This document shows, in pieces, positions 29,919 through 39,382 of a stretch of DNA of 64,000 bases; the stretch's first letter is position 1, and each line of letters starts with the position of its first letter. The DNA comes from Pararhizobium gei. Lineage in GTDB: Bacteria > Pseudomonadota > Alphaproteobacteria > Rhizobiales > Rhizobiaceae. The position numbers and the translations under genes were made by a program. A model generated the notes under the pieces. It searched no databases. It was not told where the DNA came from and was given only the letters and a program-made list of their open reading frames with translations. The stretch lies in assembly GCF_029223885.1 (NCBI RefSeq), contig NZ_CP119409.1:2196001-2260000 (forward strand), given 5' to 3'.

Positions 29919-30791
29919 ATGGTGACGTCGTCCGACGCAGCGGCCCCGCAGACCGCGTACGATTTCAGCCTGGCAGCGCTCCGCGCCAGCGACCGCGACC
30001 GCTATCTTGCCTGTCTGCTCGCGCCGCCGGACAAGCGCGGGCCTCTCGCCGCCCTCTACGCCTTTTACGCCGAGATCGCCCGCGTCAGGGATGCGGTGCG
30101 CGAACCGCTACCCGGCGAGATCCGCCTTCAATGGTGGCGCGATCTGCTGGACCAGCCGGATGGCAAGGGCGGCGAAGGCAATCCGCTCGCCCAGGCCCTG
30201 CTCGTCTGCATCAAAGACCATAAGCTGCCCGCCGCCGTCCTTCAGGATATGATCGACGCCCGGATCTTCGATCTGTACGACGATCCGATGGAAGACCGTT
30301 CATCGCTTGAAGGATATGCGGGGGAAACTGCATCCGCCCTGATCCAGCTCGCCAGTCTTATCCTCGATCCGGGCCAGGCACAGCAATCGGCGATGGCAGC
30401 CGGTCATGCGGGGGTGGCCCACACCATCGCCGGACTGCTGATGCTTTTGCCGCTGCATCGGGACCGCGGGCAGCTGTATCTGCCGCTCGATCTTCTGGCC
30501 GCCACCGGGCTGGATCGCGATTCTTTTCTGGCTGGTGAGAATGATGCGGCAATCACCCGCGCGATTGGCGCCTTCGCCGGGCTTGGCCGCGACCATCTCT
30601 CAAAAGCGCGGCTGGCCGCGACGCACGTGTCCAGGCTCAATCGGTTTGCCTATCTCGGCCTTTCCATTGCCGAGCCGGTTTTTGAGCGGGCCGAACGCGC
30701 CGGATCGAAGCTCCTTGCAAGGTCCATCGTGCCGCCGCAATGGCGCAGACAGTGGTGGATGTGGAAAGCTGCGCGCAGCGGCCGATGGTAA
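29919..30791 (+). CDS. Squalene/phytoene synthase-family protein, NDUFAF6-like
   Basis: 290 residues from ATG 29919, one base after the previous stop. The all-helical fold is recognised from YDFSLAALRASDRDRYLACL, AALYAFYAEIARVRDAV and LQWWRDLLD. The Asp-rich DxxxD motifs that bind prenyl diphosphates in true synthases are missing (EIARVRDAVRE stands in place of the first), so enzymatic prenyl condensation is unlikely. This matches NDUFAF6-type relatives, which help assemble complex I in mitochondria. No carotenoid or hopanoid genes are nearby. Confidence 0.8.
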   Translation: MVTSSDAAAPQTAYDFSLAALRASDRDRYLACLLAPPDKRGPLAALYAFYAEIARVRDAVREPLPGEIRLQWWRDLLDQPDGKGGEGNPLAQALLVCIKDHKLPAAVLQDMIDARIFDLYDDPMEDRSSLEGYAGETASALIQLASLILDPGQAQQSAMAAGHAGVAHTIAGLLMLLPLHRDRGQLYLPLDLLAATGLDRDSFLAGENDAAITRAIGAFAGLGRDHLSKARLAATHVSRLNRFAYLGLSIAEPVFERAERAGSKLLARSIVPPQWRRQWWMWKAARSGRW

Positions 30792-30886
30792 GCATCCGGC
30801 AACACGCTGTCAGCCACGGACATTGGCGCGAGTGTCTTAGTCTGCGATAGTGACCGTTCAAACGATCGAGAAAGGGATCTGGTACA

Positions 30887-31327
30887 ATGATTTGGCCGAT
30901 CATCATCGTCTGCATCCTGCTTGTCGCTATCTTCTACATGAAAATGAAACAGCGGGCCGAAAGCGAGAGTTCAGGGCCGGACGCCGGATTGGCGATCCTG
31001 GATTTCGGCCGGGCTTTCCCTGATGAAGCGATCCGGGCCATTCATTCGACCATTGATCAGAACGCCTATTTCGTGCGCCTGCACGACGGCAAGGCTGGGT
31101 TCATGCTGTCCCACGGAAAGCATTATATCTGTCATCTCATCGAAGCCGGGAAGGTGAATGTTTCCCAGGCGCCCAGCGGTCGCGGCGTGACCGTCCGCTT
31201 CACCGATGTTCCCAATCTGGACGGAACCTACGAATTTGCGACTTCCGAAATCGCCGCGGAAGTATCGCTTTGGCTGCTCGGAAGTTTTCAGCCCAGGCTC
31301 GGCTCTCCTGCCGGCAGTTCCCCATAG
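30887..31327 (+). CDS. Small membrane-anchored hypothetical protein
   Basis: 146 residues, family not recognised. One N-terminal membrane helix (residues 2-20, [20 protein letters not shown]) is followed by a soluble domain of about 115 residues. The N-in signal-anchor pattern would leave few basic residues before the helix, so topology is unclear. GAAAGGGAT lies upstream of ATG 30887. Its last 40 bases overlap the 3' end of the convergent trmFO gene. The C-terminal residues [11 protein letters not shown] may be poorly conserved for that reason. Confidence 0.7.
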   Translation: MIWPIIIVCILLVAIFYMKMKQRAESESSGPDAGLAILDFGRAFPDEAIRAIHSTIDQNAYFVRLHDGKAGFMLSHGKHYICHLIEAGKVNVSQAPSGRGVTVRFTDVPNLDGTYEFATSEIAAEVSLWLLGSFQPRLGSPAGSSP

Positions 31328-32733
31328 CTTGCTTTCAGCCATGCGGCACAATCGTCGAGCGCCCTGGCGGCGACGAGCTGTTTCTTCATCACCGTCTTGT
31401 CCTTGCCGCGAAAGCGCTTGACGCCGTCAGGCTTGGTGATGGCGCCCGGCTCCAGCAATGGGAAGAGGCCGAAATTGATGTTCATCGGTTGAAAGGAGCG
31501 CTTTCCCGGTTCGTCATCCGAGACGATGTGGCCCCCCGTGATGTGGTTGAGAAGGGATCCGAACGCCGTTGTGGCAGGCGGCAACGGCAATGCGTCGCCT
31601 TTCCGTTCGGCTGCCGCAAACCTGCCGGCCAGGAGACCGATGCTGGCGCTCTCGACATAACCCTCGCAGCCGGTGATCTGACCCGCGAACCTCAAGCCTG
31701 GTCTGGATTTCAGAGTGAGGGAGCGGTCCAGCAAAGTCGGTGAGTTGATGTACGTGTTGCGGTGCAGGCCGCCGAGGCGCGCGAATTCGGCCTTTTCCAG
31801 TCCCGGGATCATCCGGATCACATCCATTTGCGCGCCGTATTTCAGTTTGGTCTGGAAACCGACCATATTATAGAGCGTGCCCAACGCGTTGTCCTGGCGT
31901 AGCTGCACCACGGCATAGGCCTTGACCGTCGGATTATGGGCATTGGTCAAGCCCATCGGCTTCATCGGGCCATGGCGGAGCGTTTCGCGGCCGCGCTCGG
32001 CCATCACCTCAATCGGCAGGCAACCGTCGAAATAGGGCGTGCCTTCCCATTCCTTGAAGCCTGTCTTGTCGCCCGCGATCAAAGCGTCCACAAAGGCGTT
32101 ATATTGCTCCTCGGTCATCGGGCAGTTGATATAGTCCTTGCCCGTGCCGCCTGGGCCAACCTTGTCGTAACGCGACTGGAACCAGCAAATATCCATGTTG
32201 ATACTGTCGGTATGGATGATGGGTGCGATCGCGTCGAAAAATGCGAGAGCGTCGGCTCCTGTCTCAGCTTGGATGGCGCCTGCCAGCGAGGGTGCTGTGA
32301 GCGGACCGGTGGCGACGATCGCCTGGTCCCATTCTTTCGGAGGCAGACCCGACACTTCTTCGCGGATGACGGTGATCAGCGGGTGACCCGTTATTGCCGC
32401 GGTCACGGCCTCTGAAAACCCTTCGCGGTCCACGGCGAGCGCGCCGCCGGCCGGAACCTGATTTCGGTCGGCTGCGGCCATGATCAGCGAGCCCGCCAGA
32501 CGCATCTCGGCATGCAGCACGCCGACCGCGTTGCTTGTGGCGTCGTCCGACCTGAAGGAGTTGGAGCAGACCAGTTCGGCAAGGCTGTCGCTCTTGTGAG
32601 CTTCCGTGCCGCGGACGCCGCGCATTTCATGAAGAACGACCGGAATACCGGCATTGGCGATCTGCCAGGCAGCTTCAGAGCCGGCAAGACCGCCGCCGAT
32701 AACGTGAATGGGGGAAAAAGATCTGTCTGTCAT
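31288..32733 (-). CDS. trmFO: Methylenetetrahydrofolate-tRNA-(uracil-5-)-methyltransferase
   Basis: 481 residues, the folate- and FAD-dependent enzyme that makes ribothymidine at tRNA position 54. The N-terminal FAD site is [33 protein letters not shown] and the C-terminal [17 protein letters not shown] segment are typical of TrmFO (older name Gid). Length is slightly above the usual 440-470. It starts 124 bases from the DUF1127 gene, beyond that gene's terminator, and overlaps the convergent membrane protein gene by 40 bases. Confidence 0.96.
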   Translation of the reverse strand: MTDRSFSPIHVIGGGLAGSEAAWQIANAGIPVVLHEMRGVRGTEAHKSDSLAELVCSNSFRSDDATSNAVGVLHAEMRLAGSLIMAAADRNQVPAGGALAVDREGFSEAVTAAITGHPLITVIREEVSGLPPKEWDQAIVATGPLTAPSLAGAIQAETGADALAFFDAIAPIIHTDSINMDICWFQSRYDKVGPGGTGKDYINCPMTEEQYNAFVDALIAGDKTGFKEWEGTPYFDGCLPIEVMAERGRETLRHGPMKPMGLTNAHNPTVKAYAVVQLRQDNALGTLYNMVGFQTKLKYGAQMDVIRMIPGLEKAEFARLGGLHRNTYINSPTLLDRSLTLKSRPGLRFAGQITGCEGYVESASIGLLAGRFAAAERKGDALPLPPATTAFGSLLNHITGGHIVSDDEPGKRSFQPMNINFGLFPLLEPGAITKPDGVKRFRGKDKTVMKKQLVAARALDDCAAWLKASYGELPAGEPSLG

Positions 32734-32791
32734 GTGCCGTCTTTAGAGCAAGGCGCGCACGAAGGAAACCGGCTCGCGTGGTCGCCGAATC

Positions 32792-32818
32792 AAAAACGGC
32801 GCTCAAGGCGCCGTTTTT
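32792..32818 (-). terminator. Terminator of the first DUF1127 gene
   Basis: An 11-bp perfect inverted repeat (32792-32802 with 32808-32818) has A-runs and T-runs as its outer ends, so it can stop transcripts in either direction. It lies 39 bases past the DUF1127 stop on the minus strand. Confidence 0.88.
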
Positions 32819-32856
32819 CCATGTTCGATGGTCGCGGGCCTGCCGGCCCGATCCGA

Positions 32857-33000
32857 TTAACGGAAGTTACGCGAAGCGATGTTGCGGATCTCGAAACGGG
32901 TGATCCCGATATCCGAAAGGGCGTGGTTCGAGAGGTTGCCGAGTTCGGCAACGGTGCGGCGGTAGTTGATCCAGCTTTTAGCGATACGAATCGGGTTCAT
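32857..33000 (-). CDS. DUF1127 small protein (first copy)
   Basis: 47 residues: a basic N-terminal helix (MNPIRIAKSWINYRRTVAEL) and the family core LSNHALSDIGITRFEIRNIA. GAGGA lies just before ATG 33000, favouring this short form over an 88-residue extension. DUF1127 proteins of this size in Agrobacterium are reported to bind RNA and to influence phosphate and carbon metabolism. Its own terminator follows. A TATAAG box lies about 65 bases upstream. Confidence 0.88.
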   Translation of the reverse strand: MNPIRIAKSWINYRRTVAELGNLSNHALSDIGITRFEIRNIASRNFR

Positions 33001-33324
33001 AATAGGTTCCTCGGACAAATCAAAGCGCGTGGCAGAAATTGCCTGCGTTGTTGAAAACCTTATACGCTCCGCCACGTAAAAAATGGAGTGCAAAGAAGAT
33101 GCATCTGCCATGCATTTGTGCAATGCGTTGCTCTTATTGTAAGCATGTCGGACTTATGACTAAAAGCGCATCATCGGTTAACAGATCCCTTCCACACGCC
33201 GGGCTCAGGTTGAAGCACTGAGGAATCCAAACCCACGGGTGAAATTCCGGGGGATGAGCAACATTTGTGGCTTACCGCAGGAAAGAACCGATCTGGCACA
33301 ACGACACCACGACATCGACAGGCC

Positions 33325-33361
33325 AAAAAAAACGCCCGCCGACGGAGCCGGAGAGCGTTTT
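33325..33361 (-). terminator. Terminator of the second DUF1127 gene
   Basis: On the minus strand a stem of AAAACGC with GCGTTTT (33355-33361 with 33329-33335), with further short pairing inside, ends in a run of eight T. It lies about 43 bases past the DUF1127 stop. Confidence 0.75.
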
Positions 33362-33403
33362 GGGTTACAAAGCTGGCCGGAGTCGGCCAAGCCTGTTTTT
33401 GAA

Positions 33404-33547
33404 TTACTTGACTGCCTGGCGAGCAACGTAACGGATATCGCCACGGCCGATGCCGAGGTCGTTCAATTCGCGGTCGCTCATGCGGCCAAGTTCGTTGCAG
33501 GTCTGACGGTATTTGCGCCAATTGTTGAACGAGCGGGTGATGTTCAT
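33404..33547 (-). CDS. DUF1127 small protein (second copy)
   Basis: Reading the minus strand from ATG 33547 gives 47 residues beginning MNITRSFNNWRKYRQTCNEL and continuing GRMSDRELNDLGIGRGDIRY to VARQAVK. It is the same length and plan as the first copy: basic helix, then LxDLGI and a basic end. AGAAAGG lies upstream and an intrinsic terminator follows. The two copies share only part of their sequence, so the duplication is old. Likely an RNA-binding regulator, by family. Confidence 0.9.
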   Translation of the reverse strand: MNITRSFNNWRKYRQTCNELGRMSDRELNDLGIGRGDIRYVARQAVK

Positions 33548-34206
33548 GATGTCGAGCCTTTCTGGTTTGTGCGCCGGCTTTCCGGCTTCAATCTGATGGG
33601 CTGACTATACGCCTTCCATCACGGGGGCGACAGAGATAATGGTGCATCGCACCCATGCGCCTTCTGCAACCCTTGATCAGAAAACGGCGGTACTGATGAA
33701 ATTTTGTGCATCAATCCAGTGGGCAGATCTATTCTGCCGCAATGACAACGATACCCGCCAAGGGAGCAGATCCGGCGCGTGTCGCTTGTCATGATCGACA
33801 ACCGGGAGGGAGGGATGTTGCCAATGCCATCGGGAACGCTGGAGTAGGAGTGTGCGCTGCTTCGAAGCTGAGGCCGCTATAGGCCGTCGCCAGCCTCGAG
33901 GAACAGTTCGAAGAAGGAATGGCACCTATGTGCGTCCCGCATGGCTTCCTAAGCGAATCCCTTGGCTCGCGATGCGAAAAAACGCCTGCCGGGGGGAGGG
34001 GTCCGGCAGGCGTTAGAAACAGACAAGCTGTGAGGGCAGTGTTGCCTGTCGAAACGGATGGTCGTCCATGCGAGTTCAAGGCTGCCTTGAAGCAGTTTAT
34101 TTAAACAACGATGCAGGCACCTTGCCCGCTCTATCAAAAGTGCCGTCGATAGCAATCTCGTACGGTCGTGATATGACTGCAGAGATATTGAATGGGGCTA
34201 TAAATC
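33548..34206. other. 659-bp region with an orphan minus-strand terminator
   Basis: I find no protein gene of normal size here. The left part should contain the promoter of the second DUF1127 gene (TATAGT near 33606 on the minus strand). The right part, 34015-34206, holds no gene on the minus strand that would explain the strong terminator at 33977-34014. An 18-codon frame (ATG at about 34073, stop at about 34017) ends exactly at the terminator stem. Confidence 0.6.
33977..34014 (-). terminator. Strong intrinsic terminator with no gene assigned to it
   Basis: A perfect 12-bp stem (33981-33992 with 34003-34014) is followed on the minus strand by six T (33977-33982). The 10-base loop reads ACCCCTCCCC on the minus strand. 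No T-run follows on the plus strand, so it serves a minus-strand transcript starting somewhere in 34020-34200. That transcript would be about 100-200 bases long; see findings. Confidence 0.8.
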
Positions 34207-35316
34207 ATGTACCGGGGACGGATAGAGCGCGATTTTAATCTATGGATTTCCAAAGGCCTGCTCGAGCCGGCAGCAGCGCGGTCAATGCTGGCGGAATATG
34301 ATGGCCGGGAGAGCGTTTTCAGTGTCGGCAAGGTGTTGTTGAGTCTGGCAGCCGTTCTGCTCTCCGCCGCAATCCTCCTTCTCGTGGCCGCCAATTGGGA
34401 GGCCATACCGCGGCTGGTGCGGGTCTGCGGCATCATCGCGCTTCTCTGGACGTTCCATATGTTGGCCGCCCTGTGCCTGAGCCGCGGAATGCGCGGTCTC
34501 GGCGCGGCCCTGCTGGTGCTGGGCACGCTGACATTCGGCGGCGCTATCGCGCTGGTTGGACAGATGTATCACCTATCCGGCGACGCGGCCGATGCCTTGC
34601 TCGTCTGGTTCGCGGGCGCCTGCCTGTCGGCTGTAACCTTCCGCTCGGCCTCCGCGACGGTGATTGCCGGATTTCTGGCCTGGGCGGTTTTCGGGCAGCT
34701 CGTTTCCGATAACGACGCAACGCTCAGCGGCAACGGCTATATCTACGTCGTGCCGTTTCTTATCGTGATGGTCATAGCACTGGTGCGCTATACGCACGCA
34801 GGCGCTGCCCGCCATCTGGCCTATATGCTGGCGCTTGCCTGGCTTGGATGGTTTTACGTTGAATTGCCCGAGCCTTGGTTGGCGGCTCTCCTGTTCGGAT
34901 TGGGCTTGATCGTTTTCCTGGGTGTCAGCCTGCCGGCGTCGCCGCTATATCGGTTCGCGACCGAAGCTGGCGCCGGACCCGGATTTTACAGCTTCGCGCT
35001 GGCGGTGCTGGGGCTTGTGGCGCTGCATGCCGAGGCCGATGGCATGGGAGAGGAGACACCGCTGGCGGCGCTGACGCTTGCCGTTGCCCTGGGCGGTATC
35101 GTATTGGCGGGACGCATGAACGGCGCTGTCCGCTTTCTCGGCTACACCGTTTTTGCCGTGGAAATACTCTATCTGGCATCGGTGACATTGGGCACGATGC
35201 TTGGAACATCAGGGTTCTTCCTGGTTTCCGGTTTCGTCGTGGCCGCCGTCGCATGGGTGGTGATCCGGCTGGAGCGGCGGCTTGCCGCAAAGACCGTTGA
35301 GGAGGCGCACGCATGA
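34207..35316 (+). CDS. DUF2157-family polytopic membrane protein
   Basis: 369 residues with a short soluble N-terminal helix bundle (YRGRIERDFNLWISKGLLEP, the DUF2157 signature) and about ten membrane helices. No biochemical role is known for the family. Its stop overlaps the start of the next gene (ATGA at 35313-35316), and the two families are often found together, so the products probably act together in the inner membrane. Confidence 0.85.
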   Translation: MYRGRIERDFNLWISKGLLEPAAARSMLAEYDGRESVFSVGKVLLSLAAVLLSAAILLLVAANWEAIPRLVRVCGIIALLWTFHMLAALCLSRGMRGLGAALLVLGTLTFGGAIALVGQMYHLSGDAADALLVWFAGACLSAVTFRSASATVIAGFLAWAVFGQLVSDNDATLSGNGYIYVVPFLIVMVIALVRYTHAGAARHLAYMLALAWLGWFYVELPEPWLAALLFGLGLIVFLGVSLPASPLYRFATEAGAGPGFYSFALAVLGLVALHAEADGMGEETPLAALTLAVALGGIVLAGRMNGAVRFLGYTVFAVEILYLASVTLGTMLGTSGFFLVSGFVVAAVAWVVIRLERRLAAKTVEEAHA

Positions 35317-35894
35317 TGAACAGACCTGCCCGCCGCTTCGTCATTGCCGGCATCGTTGTCGCGCTGCTGCAGACCGCCTTCATCGGCTACATGATCGAAA
35401 GCCGCGCTTCCATCCTGCGCAGCGGCATCGATGTCGTGCTGAAGACGATACCGGTCGATCCCCGCGATTTTTTGCGCGGCGATTACGTTATCCTGGCCTA
35501 TGACGTCTCGGTCGTTCCAACGGACAAGATCAGCGGCGGTCTGCCGGCGGAAGCCACCGACGCACAGCTCGCGGTGCGGCTTGAAAAGCGGCAGGACGGC
35601 TTCTGGACTGTTTCTGAAGCATCCTTCGGTTCCCTCGCGCCCAAGGAAGGCAGCGTGATTGTCCGCACGGCACCTTTCTACTACTACCCGGCGACGGAAC
35701 CTACCCGGTCGACGCTCAATGTCGAATACGGCATCGAGCGCTACTATGTTCCGGAGGGGCAGGGCAGGGTGCTTGAGGAAGCCCGCAATGCTGAAGCACT
35801 CTCGGTGACGGCGGGCGTCGACGACGCGGGCCGCATGCAGATCCGCTCGATCGCCATCGACGGAAAGCCGGTATACGAAGAACCGCTTTACTGA
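35313..35894 (+). CDS. GDYXXLXY-domain membrane-anchored protein
   Basis: 193 residues with an N-terminal signal anchor (RRFVIAGIVVALLQTAFIGYMI) and the motif LRGDYVILAYD (about residues 50-60), which names the family. The rest is a predicted periplasmic beta-rich domain ending GKPVYEEPLY. It is translationally coupled to the DUF2157 gene. No function is established. Confidence 0.85.
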   Translation: MMNRPARRFVIAGIVVALLQTAFIGYMIESRASILRSGIDVVLKTIPVDPRDFLRGDYVILAYDVSVVPTDKISGGLPAEATDAQLAVRLEKRQDGFWTVSEASFGSLAPKEGSVIVRTAPFYYYPATEPTRSTLNVEYGIERYYVPEGQGRVLEEARNAEALSVTAGVDDAGRMQIRSIAIDGKPVYEEPLY

Positions 35895-36083
35895 GATGTT
35901 GGACCGGCTGGGCGGATCACGACAGGAACGTGACGGCAAGCGCATTTTTCCTTTGATCCGTTGGAAACGGATGATATAGAGACGCCGCGCTCGGGAACGA
36001 CCTGAACCCGGCGCAGGATGTGCCATGGCTGAAACGCTTGGCGTTTTCTGTGCCGATGCGAGCAGGTGCTGCGGACTCTGAAC

Positions 36084-36168
<85 letters not shown>

Positions 36169-36332
36169 GAATGAAGCGACGCCCAAGGCCGGCCTTGGCG
36201 TCGATCGATACGACAGCGCCATTTTGCTTGCAAAGCGGTGACTGATTTGCGTAAAGCCACTCCCGGCAAATGGATCGGCTCGCTTGTGGAAACACCGACA
36301 GAGCCCCGTCAACGTGAAATGAAGGTTTGAAC

Positions 36333-37814
36333 ATGCAGGTTATCGAAACGCTCGCTGAAGGGCTGAAGCGCGAACTCAAGGTCGTCATTCCGGCCAAGGA
36401 TATGGAAGCTCGGATGAACGAGCGTCTTGAAGATGCCAAGGGCAAAGTCAAGATCAACGGCTTTCGCCCGGGCAAGGTGCCCTTCGCGCATCTGAAGAAG
36501 ATGTACGGCAAGTCGATCATGGCGGAGCTCGTCAACGAGCTGGTTCGCGAAAAGCCGACCGAGATCCTGTCGGAGCGCGGCGAAAAGTCGGCGACCCAGC
36601 CGGAAATCGCCATGACCGAGAATGAGGCCGAAGCCGACAAGATTCTCAACGCCGAAGCGGATTTCGAATTCACGCTCGCCTACGAGATCATCCCGACCAT
36701 CGAGCTGAAAGATACCAGCGGCATCAAGGTGACCCGCGAAGTCGTCGATATCGACGAAAGCGAAGTGACCGAGCAGATCCTCAAGATCGCTGAAAATGCC
36801 CGCACCTACGAAGCAAAGACCGGCAAGGCTGCCAATGGCGATCGTGTGACGATCGACTATCTCGGCAAGGTCGATGGCGAAGCCTTCGACGGCGGCAAGG
36901 ACGAAGACGCCGAGCTGGTGATTGGCTCCAATCGTTTCATCCCTGGTTTCGAAGAGCAGCTCGTCGGCCTTGAGGCTGGCGATGAGAAAGTCATCACTGT
37001 GACCTTCCCTTCTGAATATCCGGCGGCGAATCTCGCCGGCAAGGAAGCCACCTTCGATATTACCGTCAAGGAGGTTGCCGCTGCTGCCGAAGTCGAAATC
37101 AACGACGATCTCGCGACCAAGCTCGGCCTCGAATCGGCTGACAAGCTGAAGGAAGTCGTCCGCGGCCAGATCGAAAGCCAGTACGGCTCGATGACCCGTC
37201 AGAAGGTCAAGCGTCAGATCCTCGACCAGCTGGACGAGCTCTATCAATTCGACACGCCGCAGCGCCTCGTCGATGCCGAGTTCGACAATATCTGGCGGCA
37301 GATCAACACGGATCTCGAGCAGGCCGGCAAGACCTTTGCCGACGAAGACACGACGGAAGACGAAGCCCGCGTCGAATACCGGAAGCTGGCAGAGCGCCGC
37401 GTGCGCCTCGGCCTCGTTCTCTCCGAAATCGGCGAAAAGGCCGGTGTTCAGGTGACGGACGAGGAAATGCAGCGGTCCTTGTTCGAACAACTGCGCCAGT
37501 TTCCGGGTCAGGAAAAGCAGATCATCGACTATTTCCAGAAGACCCCCGGTGCAGCCGCCTCGCTGCGCGCGCCGCTCTTCGAAGAAAAGGTCGTCGATCA
37601 CCTGCTCTCCGAAGTAAACGTCACCGACAAGACCGTCAGCAAGGAAGAACTGCTGGCCGACGACGAGGACGAGAGCGCCGAATCGAAGAAGGCAGTGCCT
37701 GAGAAGAACGCTGCTGCAAAGGCTGAAGGCGCGGAAGTCACTGAAGTGGCGGAAGCCGCTCCGAAGAAGAAGGCGCCCGCCAAGAAAAAGGTCGCCGACG
37801 ACAGCGCCGAGTAA
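36333..37814 (+). CDS. tig: Trigger factor
   Basis: Ribosome-bound chaperone and prolyl isomerase. 493 residues from ATG 36333. The N-terminal ribosome-binding domain includes GFRPGKVP. The FKBP-type isomerase domain (about 160-245) includes [20 protein letters not shown]. The helical arm domain follows. A Lys/Ala/Glu-rich tail of about 45 residues (ending [12 protein letters not shown]) is longer than in E. coli and typical of rhizobia. A strong terminator follows. Confidence 0.97.
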   Translation: MQVIETLAEGLKRELKVVIPAKDMEARMNERLEDAKGKVKINGFRPGKVPFAHLKKMYGKSIMAELVNELVREKPTEILSERGEKSATQPEIAMTENEAEADKILNAEADFEFTLAYEIIPTIELKDTSGIKVTREVVDIDESEVTEQILKIAENARTYEAKTGKAANGDRVTIDYLGKVDGEAFDGGKDEDAELVIGSNRFIPGFEEQLVGLEAGDEKVITVTFPSEYPAANLAGKEATFDITVKEVAAAAEVEINDDLATKLGLESADKLKEVVRGQIESQYGSMTRQKVKRQILDQLDELYQFDTPQRLVDAEFDNIWRQINTDLEQAGKTFADEDTTEDEARVEYRKLAERRVRLGLVLSEIGEKAGVQVTDEEMQRSLFEQLRQFPGQEKQIIDYFQKTPGAAASLRAPLFEEKVVDHLLSEVNVTDKTVSKEELLADDEDESAESKKAVPEKNAAAKAEGAEVTEVAEAAPKKKAPAKKKVADDSAE

Positions 37815-37832
37815 ACTTACCACCACACAAGT

Positions 37833-37871
37833 ACAGAGAAGGCCGTCCTTTTGGGGCGGCCTTCTCTGTTT
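37833..37871 (+). terminator. Rho-independent terminator after tig
   Basis: A perfect 13-bp stem (37833-37845 with 37857-37869) around an 11-base loop is followed by TTT. It lies 18 bases past the tig stop. It has no T-run for the opposite, convergent sthA transcript. Confidence 0.9.
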
Positions 37872-37975
37872 ATGACGTTAAAGATTTAACGAATGGAATG
37901 TTGCCACTATTGCTCCTTGACCAAGACCAGAGAAAGCAGAACACGCATCTCTTGGGAACGGTCTTGCCGTCGTAC

Positions 37976-39382
37976 TTACACTTTAGCGGTGACCTCACCC
38001 ATGCGGTTGCCGGCGTCGAGGCCGGCGATCTTGTAGGCTTCGGCGAGAGTCGGGTAGTTGAAGGTGTTCTCGACGAAATACTCGACGGTGCCCTTCAGGT
38101 TGAGCACCGCCTGGCCGATGTGGACCAGTTCGGTCGCGCCTTCGCCGACGATGTGGACGCCCAGCAGGCGGCGGGTCTTGAGCGAGAAGATGAGCTTCAG
38201 CAGCCCCGATTCCAGACCCATGATATGGCCGCGGGAGGTTTCGCGAAAACGGGCGATGCCGCATTCATAGGGAATGCCGCGCTCCTTGACCTCTTCTTCG
38301 GTGAGGCCGCAGGTCGAAATTTCCGGAACCGCGTAGATGCCGTAGGGAAAGAATTTCGGAGGTTCCTTGGCAATGGCGCCGACGGCGACGCGGGCCGCGA
38401 TCCGGCCCTGTTCCATCGAGGTGGATGCCAGGCTTGGAAAGCCCACCACGTCACCCGCGGCATAGATGTTCGGAACGGCTGTCTGGAAGGTTTCGGGATT
38501 AACGCTCAGCCGGCCGCGGTTATCGGCTTCGAGGCCGGCTGCGGCAAGGTTGAGGCTGTCCGTGGCACCCATGCGGCCGGCAGCGAACAGCACCATCTCG
38601 CAAAGGATGATGCGGCCGCTGTCGAGCGTGATCGAGCATCGGCCATCGGGTGTCCGTTCCACCTTTTCAGCCTTTTGGCCGAGATGAAGTTTCATGTTTC
38701 GATCGCGGAGCTGATAGGTGAAATCCTCGACGATTTCCTTGTCGATGAAATCGAGCATGGTCGATTTCGGATCGATAAGCGTGACCTGCGTATCCAGCGC
38801 GCTGAAAATCGTCGCATATTCGATGCCGATAACGCCGGCGCCGATGACGGCCATGGAGCGGGGCAGGTCCTGGATCTCCAGAAGCTCGTCGCTGTCGAGA
38901 ATGGTTTTCCCGTCGAAGGGAATATAATCCGGGCGAAATGGTTTGGTGCCGACGGCGAGCAGGATGCTGGTCGCGGAAACATGGATGACCTCCCCGTCCT
39001 CCTTGACAATCTGCATCGTCTTCGGATCCACGAAGCTGGCCTTGCCGCGAATGTGCTGGACCCGGTTGCGGGCGAACTGGTGCTCGAGAACCTCGACCTC
39101 GTGATCGAGCGTGATCAGCAGGCGGCGGCGCAGATCCTCCGCGCTGATTTCCTGCTTGACGCGGTAGGCGCGCCCGTAAAAGCCGCGCTCGCGCCAGCCG
39201 GTCAGGTTGAGGGCCGTTTCTCGCAGGGTTTTCGAGGGAATGGTGCCCGTGTGCACGGAGACGCCGCCGACGCGTTTCCCTTGCTCGATCACGAGAACCT
39301 TCTTGCCCAACTTTGCAGCCTGAATGGCGGCCCGGCGCCCCGCAGGCCCGCTGCCGACAACCACGAGATCATATTGGTTCAT
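37976..39382 (-). CDS. sthA: Soluble pyridine nucleotide transhydrogenase
   Basis: 468-residue FAD-dependent oxidoreductase that moves hydride between NADPH and NAD. The FAD site is VVVGSGPAGRRAA and the nucleotide site is VIGAGVIGIEYA. The position of the redox disulfide found in lipoamide dehydrogenase is GVSVHTGTIPSK, without the two Cys; this is diagnostic of SthA. The C-terminal dimerisation domain is complete (NTFNYPTLAEAYK). It converges on tig and is divergent from corA with 206 bases between. Confidence 0.95.
   Translation of the reverse strand: MNQYDLVVVGSGPAGRRAAIQAAKLGKKVLVIEQGKRVGGVSVHTGTIPSKTLRETALNLTGWRERGFYGRAYRVKQEISAEDLRRRLLITLDHEVEVLEHQFARNRVQHIRGKASFVDPKTMQIVKEDGEVIHVSATSILLAVGTKPFRPDYIPFDGKTILDSDELLEIQDLPRSMAVIGAGVIGIEYATIFSALDTQVTLIDPKSTMLDFIDKEIVEDFTYQLRDRNMKLHLGQKAEKVERTPDGRCSITLDSGRIILCEMVLFAAGRMGATDSLNLAAAGLEADNRGRLSVNPETFQTAVPNIYAAGDVVGFPSLASTSMEQGRIAARVAVGAIAKEPPKFFPYGIYAVPEISTCGLTEEEVKERGIPYECGIARFRETSRGHIMGLESGLLKLIFSLKTRRLLGVHIVGEGATELVHIGQAVLNLKGTVEYFVENTFNYPTLAEAYKIAGLDAGNRMGEVTAKV

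Noticed and set aside
35953..35980. TTGATC-16 bases-TATAGA as a promoter for tRNA-Leu
   Set aside because: The spacer is short, the -35 is poor and the tRNA begins about 100 bases later.
36309..37826. A 505-codon frame antisense to trigger factor
   Set aside because: It covers tig almost exactly and reflects codon bias of that gene; the product has no recognisable domain.
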